The translations under genes and the position numbers were made by a program. Below the pieces are notes generated by a model. The model saw only the letters and a program-made list of their open reading frames with translations. It did not search any database and was not told where the DNA came from. From assembly GCA_961205875.1 (NCBI GenBank), contig OY540815.1:17483638-17547637 (forward strand): a stretch of DNA of 64,000 nucleotides, written 5' to 3'. The DNA comes from Sialis fuliginosa (Eukaryota; Arthropoda; Insecta; Megaloptera; Sialidae). Shown here in pieces: positions 1 through 12,463 of this stretch (the stretch's first letter is position 1; each line of letters starts with the position of its first letter).

Positions 1-203
1 AAAGTTCAGTAAACATTACAGCAATAGTACCTAGGTACATATTCATTAAAAAGCATTATAAAACTATCTTTTTCCGGGCCACAAAATTTACAATCGACTG
101 TCTCATCTTGTAAAAAAATAAGTCAGTTTCGTAAGAAAAGTATCGGTCTAATGTGAATTTTTTCCAAAAAGTATTCAAATTGTTCGATAATTAACAACCT
201 TTG

Positions 204-268
204 GTGAATTTAGTACGAGGAAGCACTGTGCATTTACTTGGCAAATGTTTTTTTTCTAATTATTCAGT
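204..268. repeat. Dispersed repeat, inverted copy at 46546-46613
   Basis: About 65 bp around TTAGTACGAGGAAGCACTGT recurs almost unchanged in reverse orientation at 46546-46613. The two copies diverge outside this stretch, which suggests ends of a mobile element rather than a segmental duplication. Confidence 0.6.
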
Positions 269-1504
269 GGCGCGTTACACAGTAGACACTTTAGGCCACT
301 GCCTAGCACCCCGACATTATTAAAGAGGCCCCGTTAAGAAATAAAATATAAACATTATTTTTGTGTGAAGACCTTTTTTGCTCTTCAGTCTACTATACAG
401 ACCTAAATAACTTGGCGCTTCATACATTGTCATCCTGTATCTTTTTAATTGGAGCCCCGAATATTCATTTTGTCTACAGCCCCCAACTTTCATAACGTGA
501 AACTGTTCTTATTATTACTTACACTATATATCTTTGGTATAGGTATTTTTGGAATAAATAAATATGTATGTATTTTACTCTATTATTGAGGATAATTAAA
601 AACCGAGATATAACTTCATAATTTAAATTATCGGTATTTATCGATAACTAATGCTTTTTTAATCGTAAATTGTGCGCAACACATCAGTAAATTTACACAG
701 TAAACTGAATAAAATTATTAAAACAAAAACAATTGTCTTCGAATAATAAATTATTTCATATTATATTCTGTACAGGTGTACCATATAAAACTGTGTGGTA
801 ATGCAAGTATTTAAACCTATATGCATAATTCGTGCGCATAGAACAATGATTTATAATAACTACTTGCAAATAATTAAACATTTAATTATGTAACTGTTTC
901 CTTTGAATTTCTTCACGCATTATGGATACGGAATGTAGCTAGCTTCTGGACCTACATTTGGATTAAGATCAAATATTTTGCAACTATAAAATTCACAGTT
1001 TTTTTGACTAACACAATTTAAAATTAAAAATTACTTTAATTTTGCTATCAAATCTACGACAGTAAATGCATTGTCCTAATTTAGTACATTAATAAAAACC
1101 TTGTTAATCCTTCATACATGAAAAGATGAGGTCAAATCGAACCGCGACCTCTGTTAATTCCCCAATCCGTCTACTACTGAATTAACTCGCATTTACTTAC
1201 GTAAGTTAATTATATAAAGCTCGTCCTGAAGGTCAAACCTGTCGCGTGGTTCGGCCAACAGTGACGACAATAAACAATAATAAAGCGGTGAAAAAATCTT
1301 GACTTTTCGTGTTTTATAATTTTGACAGTAGCGTAAATACCTGTTTAAACGCGTAGGTATATATATATTTCTGGTGATGAAGAGGAAAGCATTCCCTTAA
1401 TAGACCTGACGCGTGAATAAAAAGGAAGAAGGACAATAATGACCTTTGTGCAATTTGTAAATGTGACTATAGTTACTATCGTCTGAATAAAAACTGAATT
1501 TGTT

Positions 1505-1765
1505 GTTAATTGGGGAAATAATAGTTCAAAGTAAGCTGATCAAAAGTTTCTAAAAAATGTATTTATATTCATTGACTAATTCGAAGCAATTTTTATTCTT
1601 TGCAATTTTTTCTAAAAGTTAACCCTTTAGGAGATAATATAAACATAAAATCATGTATTAAACATAAAATGTTTGGATGCCCCTTGGAGCAGAAATTATG
1701 GATTTTCGTAGTTTGCGGCCTTCATCACTTTTTTTCGGCACACTTTGAACTATCATTTCCACACA
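1505..1765. mobile_element. Short TIR element, same family as 44165-44808
   Basis: The left end GGGGAAATAATAGTTCAAAG and the right end CACTTTGAACTATCATTTCC are inverted copies. The internal ATTTTCGTAGTTTGCG and CCCCTTGGAGCAG stretches match the terminal repeats of the element at 44165-44808. It is a non-autonomous DNA element or solo end; the superfamily is not identified. Confidence 0.5.
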
Positions 1766-2008
1766 AAATTTCAACCAAAAATCAAAATTCATTACTTTTG
1801 TGCGGAGTCCTTACTTTTGCTCAGATCCTGAAAGTTTGTCGATATGTTTACGGGACACCTTGTATAGTTTCGAATTGATAATGAATTCTGCTATCATTCT
1901 TCTAAACCATTGTTTTCCAAAATTTGACACCCCTTGAAATACAGGGGTACGCGATTGAATTGAACTAATTAAAAATAGTGTGGATCTGCAAAAACTACAT
2001 TCCACGGT

Positions 2009-2454
2009 TTAACCCATTAACGCCCGCCGTACACACTTGAGTACACCTTATTTTATAATTCGTGTTACTTTCTATGGATATTAAATCACAATATTTCCTT
2101 TTAAAAAATCTGTTAACGTTATTAGTTTCATGAGTGTTTAAATGTGTTTTAATTGCTGTGAATTATTTGTATATGAATAGAGGCATGTGATATGCCAATA
2201 TATTTTATCCAACTGAAACAATTTTGTTTAAATCATATGGAATAACTTAAATATACATATAACTTGATTTTTAAATGTAATTTATCTAAAAAAAAATTAT
2301 ATCAGAAAAGCAGTCTTACACTAAATAGGCTACATATCTGCCAAATTTACTCGCACGAATGCACACCGTTATTTTTTTCTAAATAGGTATATTAATTTCA
2401 TTTTTTTTAAATCTTCTGCATGCTTTTGTTTTCTTTTGGGTGTTAATGGGTTAA
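2009..2454. mobile_element. piggyBac-like MITE with TTAA ends
   Basis: The element begins TTAACCCATTAACGCCC and ends GGGTGTTAATGGGTTAA, so it is flanked by TTAA on both sides with 13 bp inverted repeats (one mismatch). TTAA target duplication and CCCNTTAACGCCC-type termini are typical of piggyBac-derived MITEs. It encodes no transposase. Confidence 0.65.
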
Positions 2455-5400
2455 TGTAAATAATATAATAAATGAATCTCCACACACTCAAATGCCCGTA
2501 TACTTGACCCGCCACTGCCAACAGCATATGTATTTTTGTGTGAGAGCATAGAAAGATATCGCGAGAGTGACATAAAGCGGTGGCGGCGGCACACAGGAGA
2601 CACGGTAAGTGAGCACAACATACACACACGGAACAATATGAGACTGATTGATGACAGGTGTGTGAGGATGAAATCACTGTCGGCTTGAGAGAATGATCGG
2701 TATTTCTCTATCAAAACCGCACCGAAAATTAAAACAAAATCTACACGTTTACAGCAGCGGAATTGCTTATCATATCAGGCGGTCAAAACTAAGTTCAAAC
2801 TTTACCTCAAAATGAAAAAAAAAACGAAACCATTATTGGATCACTTAGTTGTCCGTCTGTCTGTCCGTTAAGACCCCTTTTCTCAGGAACGGCTAGAGGT
2901 ATCAAGTTGAAATTATTATCAAATATAAGGTCTACAATCTCATAATTCTGTAAAAAAATCAAGTCTCTAACTTATTGGAATAAAGAATTTCTGATACTGA
3001 CTAAAGGGTATTTCCCGTTGACCTAAAATTTTGAAACAGGAGGGAGGGATAACAGGGATTATTATATTTTAATCTATACCGACCTAAAACTGTTGATAAT
3101 CACCTATGTTCTATACATTATTTATTTCAATCATAATTGTATTATTTACATATATATTAATTAATTCATGTACTTTATTTACCTCAAATTAAAAACGCCT
3201 ACAATTATGTATTTACTATTGGTTTTCAAGCAAAAATACAATGTAATCTTAATCGATATTTGATGAATTAAAAAAAAATTAAACATAATGTACGGATATA
3301 AATGACTACCTACGTATGAAACTATAGACGCATTTAATCTTCCGTGGTGATGTTATTCTTATAATTTCTATATAGGTGCAATATAAATACATTCATTATT
3401 AATATTTACCAATATTTCGTAGTATAACAGTATTATCAGATTAAATAAAATTATTGTCATTATGATTATAGTCAATTCATTTAAAACTCCTATTCTGTAT
3501 TGACTGTACTCTTGGAAAGAAATGATTGAATAGGTACCACAAAAGACTCGGTTATACTCAGAAGTCAAGTAATATATTTTCTACTTAGTGAAAATGTATT
3601 TTTATACCCACTGACATAAACTAATCTTGATTAAATAATATATGTAATTCAAGAAAACCATTACTCTACTTAGCATATGAAGTGTATAGTAGTAAAATTA
3701 AATGATCTAATTTAAAAAAATAATATACTGCAAATGTCTCGTACACTTAATTAAGAAATAAATAGATAAATTAACTCAAACTGTGAAACAATAAAATCTT
3801 AATTAAATGAACCATTAAATAAAAAATAAAAAAAATTTGACACTAACAAAGCTCAACGAAGAATCCTTGAGTAGAAGGTTAAAAAATTATTTGGCAATTT
3901 AGATAAACAATCTCCACATTTAATTACAGTACCTGTCACATGTGAGTAGTTTCATTTTGTTTAATTATCAAGAAATCAACATTTAATTATAATAACATTA
4001 ACACAAATAACAAGAGTACATTTCTAAATACAGTACATATAACTTTCAACTATTATTTTAATGCAAATACAGGAATAAAATTAAAAAAATATCTACAGAA
4101 TACAAACCACCATTAAAATTAACAAATATGTGTTGATAAAATCAATAAAATAAAATAATACTTACTTTTTGAGCCATTTAAACATCCCCATTTTCTCTAT
4201 TGTTCTAAAACACTAGTTAACTAATTAAAATATAAGCCAATTTATAACCAAAAACACATTAAAAGTATATCAATTTTACATAACACATGCATATATTTCA
4301 TATGATCCAGTTAATACGATGATCATTTCAAAACTGTTTAAAACTTGTTGAAGTTCGTGCAACGTGCAATATAAATAAGGTGGGGGGCGTCGAAGGCGTC
4401 ACAAATCCACAGGTACAATATACGGGGGAAATCATACTTTTTCAAATTGTGCATTTGCTATATTTACCTTCATTGTTATATTTTGAAAACTCGTGTGAAT
4501 TAGTATTAAGAAAGATAGATACTTAATATATAAATTAATGTTCACTTACTTATTTGTTTTAAATCCAATGTTGATGTAATTACCGTTAATTATTATTTAT
4601 AGGTTATGTCAACAAACATCTTTGAAATTTATTTTGTATTATTTTCACTGTATATTACAAAGTACACATTTTCCAAGTCTGCTTATATTTATATTTATTA
4701 AATTTATATACACCTGCTTTATAAAGACAACATATACAAAATTACAACAATTACAATTATAGGAAATATGACACCACTTTTTAAATGCACGATTGTTGAC
4801 AAAACAATTGAATATTATGTAAAAAAAAATTAAAAATTGGTTTTACAAAAAAAATATAAATTTTAACAATTCAAAAGGGGTGATAATCTGATAATGTTGA
4901 ATATATCTAATTAATAATATGATATAATTTTAACACCATTTGTGAAATAAAAATAAAGGAATGTAAAAATAAATATCCCCCTTCATTTAATTAATAACTA
5001 TCTATAATTATATTTACACATTATGTATAAACTGAAAATAATTTTCTATTTCAATATTTAAAACATTTATTTTCATACATTAAATATTTCTCGGTGGATA
5101 AATAAAAACACCCCATATTTAGCGACTGCAGGCAAAATGTTTTCAGTTCAAAGAGGAGTAAAAATAAATTTCATTTCAGAGGGGTTGTAAACTAATAGTT
5201 TCTGCTATTTTTATTATACGGTCTGCAAGATGAAAGTGTTGTCCCCTGTAACCACCCTTATAATTTTGCTGCCACTGTTTAGCAATGTAGTATTATGGAA
5301 TTAAATGAATCTTTGGTCAGGCAAAATTGATCTGATAGTATATAATATATATATACCTCCTCCTGTGGAATACCTTGCTCTTTAAGTGGGTGCACATCAG

Positions 5401-6539
5401 TTATAACAATGGCAGAGTGCATCAAAAATCATTATATTCCTGTTTATCTAATACATTGTACCTTAGCAAAAGAAATAAATAATTATACCCTGAGTTACAG
5501 TTCTTCGACTTACGTCACTTTGCTTTTACGTACATTTTCAATTACCAACATCCTCGAAGAATGATATCTATCGATCTTGTATTTATAATATTGTGCCTGA
5601 CCAAAGAAAGTTTAATACTAGAGTATATGTAACCAAAAGATTTTGAAACTTTTCATAAGTTTTAACGATTTATAGTTCCAGAATACTATGTCGCTCAAAA
5701 TAAGCTAATTTTGTTTAACCACTTGGTATGTATATGAATATTCGATCACAGTAATATATACAATAAAATATGCGTTTTAAATATTTAGAATGTAATTATT
5801 TACATCTAAAATATTGACGTTTCATTAAAAATATTTTACACTTTACCTCTATTACATTGTTCCCTTAAAAATAATATGATTTATTAAAATCTCAATCATC
5901 AAGCTAACGTATAAATTGTTTCTTATTTAATCAGTCTATTAAAAACATCATTCTATCTAAATATCAGACAAATTAATTATCAAATAATAGTACAATTACA
6001 CATAGGCACCAAATATTTATATCTTTAGTCTATATTAAATGCCTTTTTTTAACGTTCAAAATATTTTGTATTTTTGATATTTAAAAATGTATTTGAAGCT
6101 TATTTTTTTATATTTTTTAATTTACGGTTGTTTTTCAATAATACACAGTTAAAATTTTTTACAAATTTTATAACCAAGTGATTTTATTTGTAATAGTTAA
6201 TTAATTAAGTAATAATAATAATCACTATCCCATCTCAGATTTATAATCAGTAAGATATTAATTTAAAATTCAACACATATGAGCACGGCCAATCAGACAA
6301 GCTTGTGAGTGGGGGAAGTGTACAATTCATTGATCAACTTCTACTTGTGAGCTTGTTGAATCAATCTCGTTCATGTGAGTTGAACTTATAAGTAGTCTGG
6401 GATATTTTTTTAAACGTTAATATAAAATTGAATGTGTTTTTTTTTTAAACTGTAGTAAAAATATTTAACTACGCTGCCAAGAGAATTAATTAAATCAAAA
6501 CATAATCTTAAAAAGAGTTAAAATATTTACTATTTTCTT

Positions 6540-6570
6540 TTTATTAAAACTACCAAAAGTAATATTTATT
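6540..6570 (-). terminator. Candidate polyadenylation signals after exon D
   Basis: On the minus strand AATAAA occurs at 6565-6570 and 6540-6545, about 140-170 bp after the exon D stop. Another AATAAA at 6697-6702 is only 6 bp past the stop and less likely to be used. Such hexamers are frequent by chance in DNA this AT-rich, so the assignment is weak. Confidence 0.3.
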
Positions 6571-6707
6571 TCTAATCAAATATATCGTACTTATAAAATT
6601 AATAGTTTGTAAGTAAACTAAATAAGAATGAGCAAAAGAATATTAACTACATTTTTGTATTAAAAATATTATCACGAATATATAATTCTAAATATTTTTA
6701 TTAAAAA

Positions 6708-7240
6708 TCAGTCAGTATCACTAGCTGTTTGAAGTGCATTACTAATCTGGTTTTCCATATCTTTTGGAGGATCTAAATCTGATATATTTACACGTGAATA
6801 TATTTTTTTAGAATTTTTTGTTACTCCTTTAATCTTTTTACAAGTCCATTGAACAAAAAGTACCAAACACATAATTAAAAATAAGGCAATTACAATTAGA
6901 AGGACTAAGTAAGTTCTGTAGAACCATTTAACATTATTTAAGTTTGACGCCAAAGACGAGGGGTAACAATACGTATCAGTAGTGGTAACGTTTGTTAAAA
7001 TTGCATCTCCATAACATTTTGTACATTCATAGTCATTTGGACCATTGCATTGCAAACATGAGTAATGGCACTGTTGACATATTTGTTTTTTTGCTGTTTT
7101 TATTTTTTCATCGCGAGGACGAACTCTTGTGTTGTTATTCGATGGTTTTTTCGAGTTAGTTGATAACTGAACAGGATAATATTGTGGTGGACACGATGAT
7201 ACACATTTTCCTTGATGTAAATATGTCCCTTTGGTGCATT
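6708..7240 (-). CDS. Furin alternative terminal exon D: Cys-rich region, transmembrane helix, cytoplasmic tail
   Basis: This exon has 533 bp: two bases of a split codon, 176 codons and a TGA stop. Entered after exon A it reads ECTKGTYLHQGKCVSSCPPQ, then KKQICQQCHYSCLQCNGPND and YECTKCYGDA, which aligns with the Cys-rich region of vertebrate furin (shared LHQ, C-CPP and C-CH-SC-C-GP pattern). A transmembrane helix follows (TYLVLLIVIALFLIMCLVLF, flanked by W/Y and a basic TCKKIK). The tail of about 45 residues contains YSRV, a YXX-hydrophobic motif, followed by acidic SDLD and ASDTD patches like the trans-Golgi sorting tail of furins. There are ten Cys in the Cys-rich part. The acceptor is TTATTTTATAG|AATGC. 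The intron to exon A is 5562 bp and contains exons B and C. Confidence 0.9.
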
Positions 7241-10200
7241 CTATAAAATAAATAATTTATTAATTTCTAAAATGTTAAAAAGCCGCTAACCACGGTGTAG
7301 ACAAAATATATAATTTTTTAATACTGATATTTTATTTTAATACAATTATAGACAAACAGATTAATAATAAATATAAAAACACATAAAACAAAATTTACAG
7401 ACTATAACATAAAATGAAATAACAATATCAGTATTAAAAATTAGTTCATCAAATATATGACATCATGCATTAGGATATCCTGGACTTAAATTACTACAAA
7501 AAATGATTTCAATAAATAATACAATATTAGTACATGCAATATTAATTTTTTATTCAAGTGTCCACTATTGCATTAAGCTTACTATATACATATACGTTAA
7601 TAGCGATAACTACAAAATACCATGCAAGTAGACACGTATTAAAAACAAAAAAGCGAGTAAAGTGAGATTAAAACAAGCACTCACCATGGTGAAGTGAGGC
7701 ACAAGCGAAGTTCAAGACCAAGATATCCTGTATGGTCGCCTGTCAACTTGTAACACTTTGGAAGTAAATTGTATTGAAAGCGTACAGAGATGTACTCAGT
7801 CATTAATGTTTCAGGGTAGTTCGTAGAAAGTTGAACTGAGTTTAAATATATTTTTAATTTGTTCAAGACTCATTACTTCATATTGATTTTGTTTAAACGT
7901 TTTTTATAATTCCTAATAATTGTTAAGAAATTAAACAACAAATGTATAATTTTATAATAATAAGTTTTAACAGTTCATCTTTCTGTTAGCACAGTCCGTC
8001 TTTGTGATTTGTTGCATGTGCAGGAATATTGCATGCAATATTGTCAGAACTAAACTTTGTTGATTTCCTTGTATATGAACCATGCAACACATAGTGAAAA
8101 ATAATAATATCTTAAACAAATTTTAGTTCAAACATATTGTACAAAAAATCTACGATATATTAAAACAATTCACAATTTATTTTTTCAATCAAGTCTTCAT
8201 TTTTATACAAATATTGTGCATACATTTAAGAATTCTATTTATATAACTAGTTTGAATATTTATATTTATATATTTATATATAATTATTTTTTGCACCAGA
8301 AAAATTGGTTACAGTCAATAATTCTGTTTATTGATATTAAAAACATTTAAAATATCTTGCAAATAATGAAAGAGTTTACTCCCTACAATATGTTTAACTC
8401 AATAATAAATAACAGCCTTAAAAGGAAATTTTCAATACTTAAAACTAAATTTATAATTAATAAATTATACAACCTTTCAATGTTAGTAAAGGACATATTA
8501 TATTGAAATGTTAGTAGCAGAACTAAAGCTGTGTTTAATTTAATTGTAAGTTTAATAATAATATACTTTATTATTTAGCAACGGTAAACTTTGAGGAATA
8601 ATTTTAGTTTATAAAGTTTTTTTTTCTAATGTAACTTTGGTTTTAGGAATGTTAAAATAAATTTAAATTAATTAATAAAAGATATAAGGGAGGCAAGTGT
8701 ATAGGTACATTAGGGTGTGTCAAAAAAATTAACATTCGCTCTTGTTATGAAATAAGTTAGTTTAAGATCTAAAATAAATCCTTGCTGAAGGATTACCCTG
8801 TAGTTCAATTTTAAGAGGTGCCGCAAAGGGGGTCCCATTTCCAATTTAAATAACATGGGGAAATTATTCTTTAGTACTAAAGTTGGTATTACTAATTCAT
8901 GATAACTGTTGAAATTTTTTAAGGACATCATTTTGTAGAAGATAAAATTTTCTACAAAGGTGTCTACAAAGTCATGACCATCAATTCAAGTATCAAAAGT
9001 TACAGGTATTCTAAGTGATTTATTTATTAAAATGAACATCTAAAAGACTTTCACAACTAAACTATTGTTTTTATAAAAATAAGTTAAATGTTAATTTTAC
9101 GGGAACTTTAATTCTCTAATAAGATTAATAACATCAAATAAATTTTAAAAATGCAATATAGAATTTAATTGCAATTTACCATACTGCTTGTAACTCGTTG
9201 TAAAGGATACATACACTACTATGTACCCACCAAAAAAAGCCCCCTATCCAATTTTTTTGATTCTAAGATGAACTTTTTTCTCATATAAAGGTCTCTTCAA
9301 AATCAATATACTTATTCATGATTAAAAGCTATAGATTCTTTTTTAATTTAAATATTATTTATATGTAAAAAAATTGCCTCTTAGAATTGAAGAAATACAG
9401 TAGGTATATGCATTTTTACATTTAGAAAGTTTTTAATGTTCTTATTTTAGTTCTGCCACCAAGCATAATGATTTTTTATTGGACTGTAACAAAAATAACA
9501 TTGACACCATGATCTGAATTCATTTGTTAACCCTTAATTATTTAAAAGTTTTTTATGGGTTAAAAAACAAATTTTCAGAAAAAAAAAATGTTAACACATA
9601 AATTTTTATTTACAATGAATTAAGAAAGTTTATTTAAATAAATATCAGAAAATTAAAATTTTTGATAGTTATAATGTGATAAAAAAAAGCTAATTAATTA
9701 TAAGAATTTAGTTCTTAATTCATTATAAATAATTAAATGCACACCACCATGAAATGAATGATGTATTTTAAAATGTGTTTTAAAGTAACTTATAATTAAA
9801 CATTAAATAATTTAACAGTGATGTATAAAGCAAAATATAATATAACGAATTTTGACAATAACATTAAAAAAATAAGAGACAATCAAAGTAAAATTTTGAG
9901 CTTTAACAAATAAGACATGGTTTGAATTCTGAGGGTTGATGCCGTTACATTACAGTGCTGTCTTATTTGCAAGGTTTTACTGATAAAAATGAAAAATTAT
10001 ATTTTTTATTTATGTATTAATTAAATTGTAATAAGCAATTAAATAATTGAATAACAATTAATAATATAATAAAAATAATTTATAAATATGTCCGTATACT
10101 AAATATCGGAAGAAAACTCCTGCATATTTGTTCCCGTATATGTAAATTTTATTCTAATCAGATATACCCTTCCCTATTTGAACACAAAACAACATCGTCG

Positions 10201-11868
10201 TTTTCTAGAACTAATAATAGGTTTTATTGTTTTTACATCATTATAATAAAAGGAACTATGGAAATAAATTTTTCAAAATAAATAATTAGGCAAATTGTTA
10301 ATTAGAAATAGGGTCCTTTAACCTAATACAGACACACCTCGTTTTTACTTTCTCACTTTTTACTGCTATTTGGGTCACCGTGCGTGAGAAAAAAAGTAAA
10401 TCAAATTAAATCTAAAAACTGAAAAAATTGAGAGCTAATTAGATATAAGTAGATCTAAATGTATTTACTATTATGATAGATCTGATCTGTTTTTTCTCCA
10501 GTGTTTCTCAAGTTTTACCAACCAAATGAAATTTTTTGACGTGAATAAAATAAATAAATAAATATGACAGTTATTGGAAATAAATTGAATTTTTTTCCCA
10601 TATTGTTATTATGTAGATAGAAAAATTGTCAGGGCCTGATAGACCCTGGTGTGTCAGTTCAGGGTGAAGTGATATATTGAAATAAGATTTTAAAATATTT
10701 TTTCTCTTTAAATTTCTATGGGTTCTTGGTCATACCTTTACACAATTTTGTTACTCATTGCAATGGACATAAAAAATTAGTTAATGATATAATCAAGAAA
10801 TGGAATTATTTGACCCTATTTTCTAATTAAATAAATAAAAATTAGTTCATAGGAACATTGAAAACAAAAATAATATTCTAATACAAAAATTCGATTCCAG
10901 CTGAAAGCTATTCAACAGAGTTAAGCTATCAACGAAATTATAGTATATTGTAATTTATAGTTGGCTTACAATATATATACACAATCACAGACACCCGTAT
11001 TATCAAAATGTAACTTAAATTATAAACGATATAAATATCCATTGAACATAATATACATCTTGTCCTACCGATTATTTATCAGTCGAGAAAGTTTTGTAAC
11101 ATAATATTCAATTTATAGAAATAAGTAAAAAAGTAAGGAACTATAATACATATATTAAGAATAAAATATAAGTACAGTTTTGATATTATATTTCCTTTAC
11201 TAGGAAATAATGTACTCAAACAAAATTAAAGGTTTAAAAAATTAAAACATATCATTTTATGTTAGATTATTTTTAAATCTTCAAATAGTAAATCACAATT
11301 TTACTTATTTTTTATAAATATTAGCTATCGTTTTTGAGAACAGATGGCAGTGTTTACTCATTACAAATTATATTCGTATAATTTTTATTTATGTTATATT
11401 TAAAATCTCGACTTTTATATTTAATAATTCTAAATCTAAATTCCATTTAACGGTAGGTACATATTCTTGATAATACAAAATTTTGTTTATTTTATGTATA
11501 TATTTATATTTATTATATTATAATATTAGATATATTTAAATGTCAGTATTTATTAAACAACAAAAAACAACATTAATGCAATGTTCAATAACTTTTTATA
11601 ATTACCTACTTAGAAAATGTTTTATTTAAAAACTCAACTAATGAATTAGAATTTAATACACAATTAATTTAGAAAAATAACGTAATAGCTAGAAATGTTA
11701 AGAAAGATTAACTAAACAATTAATATATGACTAGAACAAAACAAATTCTAAAATTTAGATAAAACTGGAATAAAAATGGGAACGTATATGTACTTTTCAT
11801 ACATAAGTGTAAATGATTCAATTCATTTACTGACATTTAATTTATCTTTCACATTAAATTAAAAATTG
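7241..11868. other. Intron between exon D and the exon C/B/A cluster
   Basis: This is intronic for the A-D isoform and 3' flank for the C isoform. It is very AT-rich. The only splice-like signal I noted is a strong donor CATG|GTGAGTGC with its exon-side base at 7684 (treated as a finding). An open stretch on minus at 8710-8931 has no recognisable homology. I see no other exon or clear mobile element. Confidence 0.5.
11621..11626 (-). terminator. Candidate polyadenylation signal after exon C
   Basis: AATAAA on the minus strand lies about 245 bp past the exon C stop. An ATTAAA variant lies closer (11836-11841). If exon C is a true terminal exon, a signal is required before exon D, but base composition alone makes these motifs common. 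Confidence 0.25.
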
Positions 11869-12384
11869 TTACGCTATAAGATTTAATTCCATCGGTACTG
11901 TATAACTGAGAGATTTATAACTAACTACAGAAGAAAAAAGAGTATTTTTCTTAGGATTAGAAGAATTATTAGATATAATATTTTTAGACAAATAAGTACT
12001 ATAATTAATTGAAAAATGGTTATATATGATTAAGTAACAAGCATTACATCTATCTAAACAACAATCTTTACATGATAATTTTATATTTCGTTCATCAAGT
12101 CTTGCTCTGGCTTTATCGTACTTAAGTTTTGGTTTATTCGTAATCCCAATCAAATCACATGCATTTGTATGAGTCAATTTCACGTCACGTTTCTGATTAA
12201 ATTTGTTCTCAAATATTTTAATAATATTGTACAAACTTTCACAAACTGAATGACCATATAAAAAGAAAAGAAAAATTGTTACCAGACCTAAACATGTTTG
12301 GCCGTCATTACGAGAGCACGCTGAATTTGTCATGTCATCTGTGGTTGTTCGATGTACCTCTACATGGTTAGTTTCATCACGCAC
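11869..12384 (-). CDS. Furin alternative terminal exon C: transmembrane C-terminus without Cys-rich repeats
   Basis: This exon has 516 bp, 171 residues plus a TAA stop, entered in phase 0 after CCACAG. It encodes a polar start (VRDETNHVEVHRTTTDDMTN), one hydrophobic segment around CLGLVTIFLFFLYGHSVC suited to span the membrane, and a tail of about 120 residues. The tail has a basic stretch (KLKYDKARARLDERNIKL), a Cys cluster (CKDCCLDRCNAC) and a CYLIIY motif that fits YXX-hydrophobic sorting signals. I recognise no domain in the tail. A true exon is favoured over a chance ORF by the pyrimidine-rich acceptor TTTTAAAACAG|GTGCG, the agreement of phase with exon B, and the membrane segment expected for furins. 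Confidence 0.78.
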   Translation of the reverse strand: MRDETNHVEVHRTTTDDMTNSACSRNDGQTCLGLVTIFLFFLYGHSVCESLYNIIKIFENKFNQKRDVKLTHTNACDLIGITNKPKLKYDKARARLDERNIKLSCKDCCLDRCNACYLIIYNHFSINYSTYLSKNIISNNSSNPKKNTLFSSVVSYKSLSYTVPMELNLIA

Positions 12385-12463
12385 CTGTTTTAAAACAAAA
12401 TAGAATTTAGATTATTTTCTAAGGGGTGTATTTCAAAATGAAAATAACGAAAAATTGTAATAC

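Larger units (their letters stand above)
1..6707. other. Region downstream of the furin gene, no gene seen
   Basis: This is AT-rich DNA with no coding signal I can defend. It contains a dispersed inverted-repeat copy (204-268), a TIR element copy (about 1505-1765), a TTAA-ended MITE (2009-2454), and a repeat-like stretch near 2840-3050 with a TCCGTCTGTCTGTC motif also found near 25695. From 3100 to 6700 I see only low-complexity A/T-rich sequence and the 3' UTR of exon D. Confidence 0.6.

Noticed and set aside
1600-1878. 92-codon plus-strand open frame
   Set aside because: It lies over the TIR element at 1505-1765, whose sequence recurs at 44165-44808; this is repeat DNA rather than a gene.
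6697-6702. AATAAA six bases after the exon D stop
   Set aside because: Too close to the stop to be a convincing sole polyadenylation signal; later copies are more plausible.
8710-8931. 73-codon minus-strand open frame with LKNNFPMLFKLEMGPPLRHL
   Set aside because: It looks protein-like at first sight, but I recognise no family, its phase was not tied to any splice site, and it lies in the furin intron.
10735-10760. Possible exon end TGTAAAG|GTATGA that would give the missing CKEC pattern before exon D
   Set aside because: An in-frame stop lies 15 bases upstream with no acceptor between.
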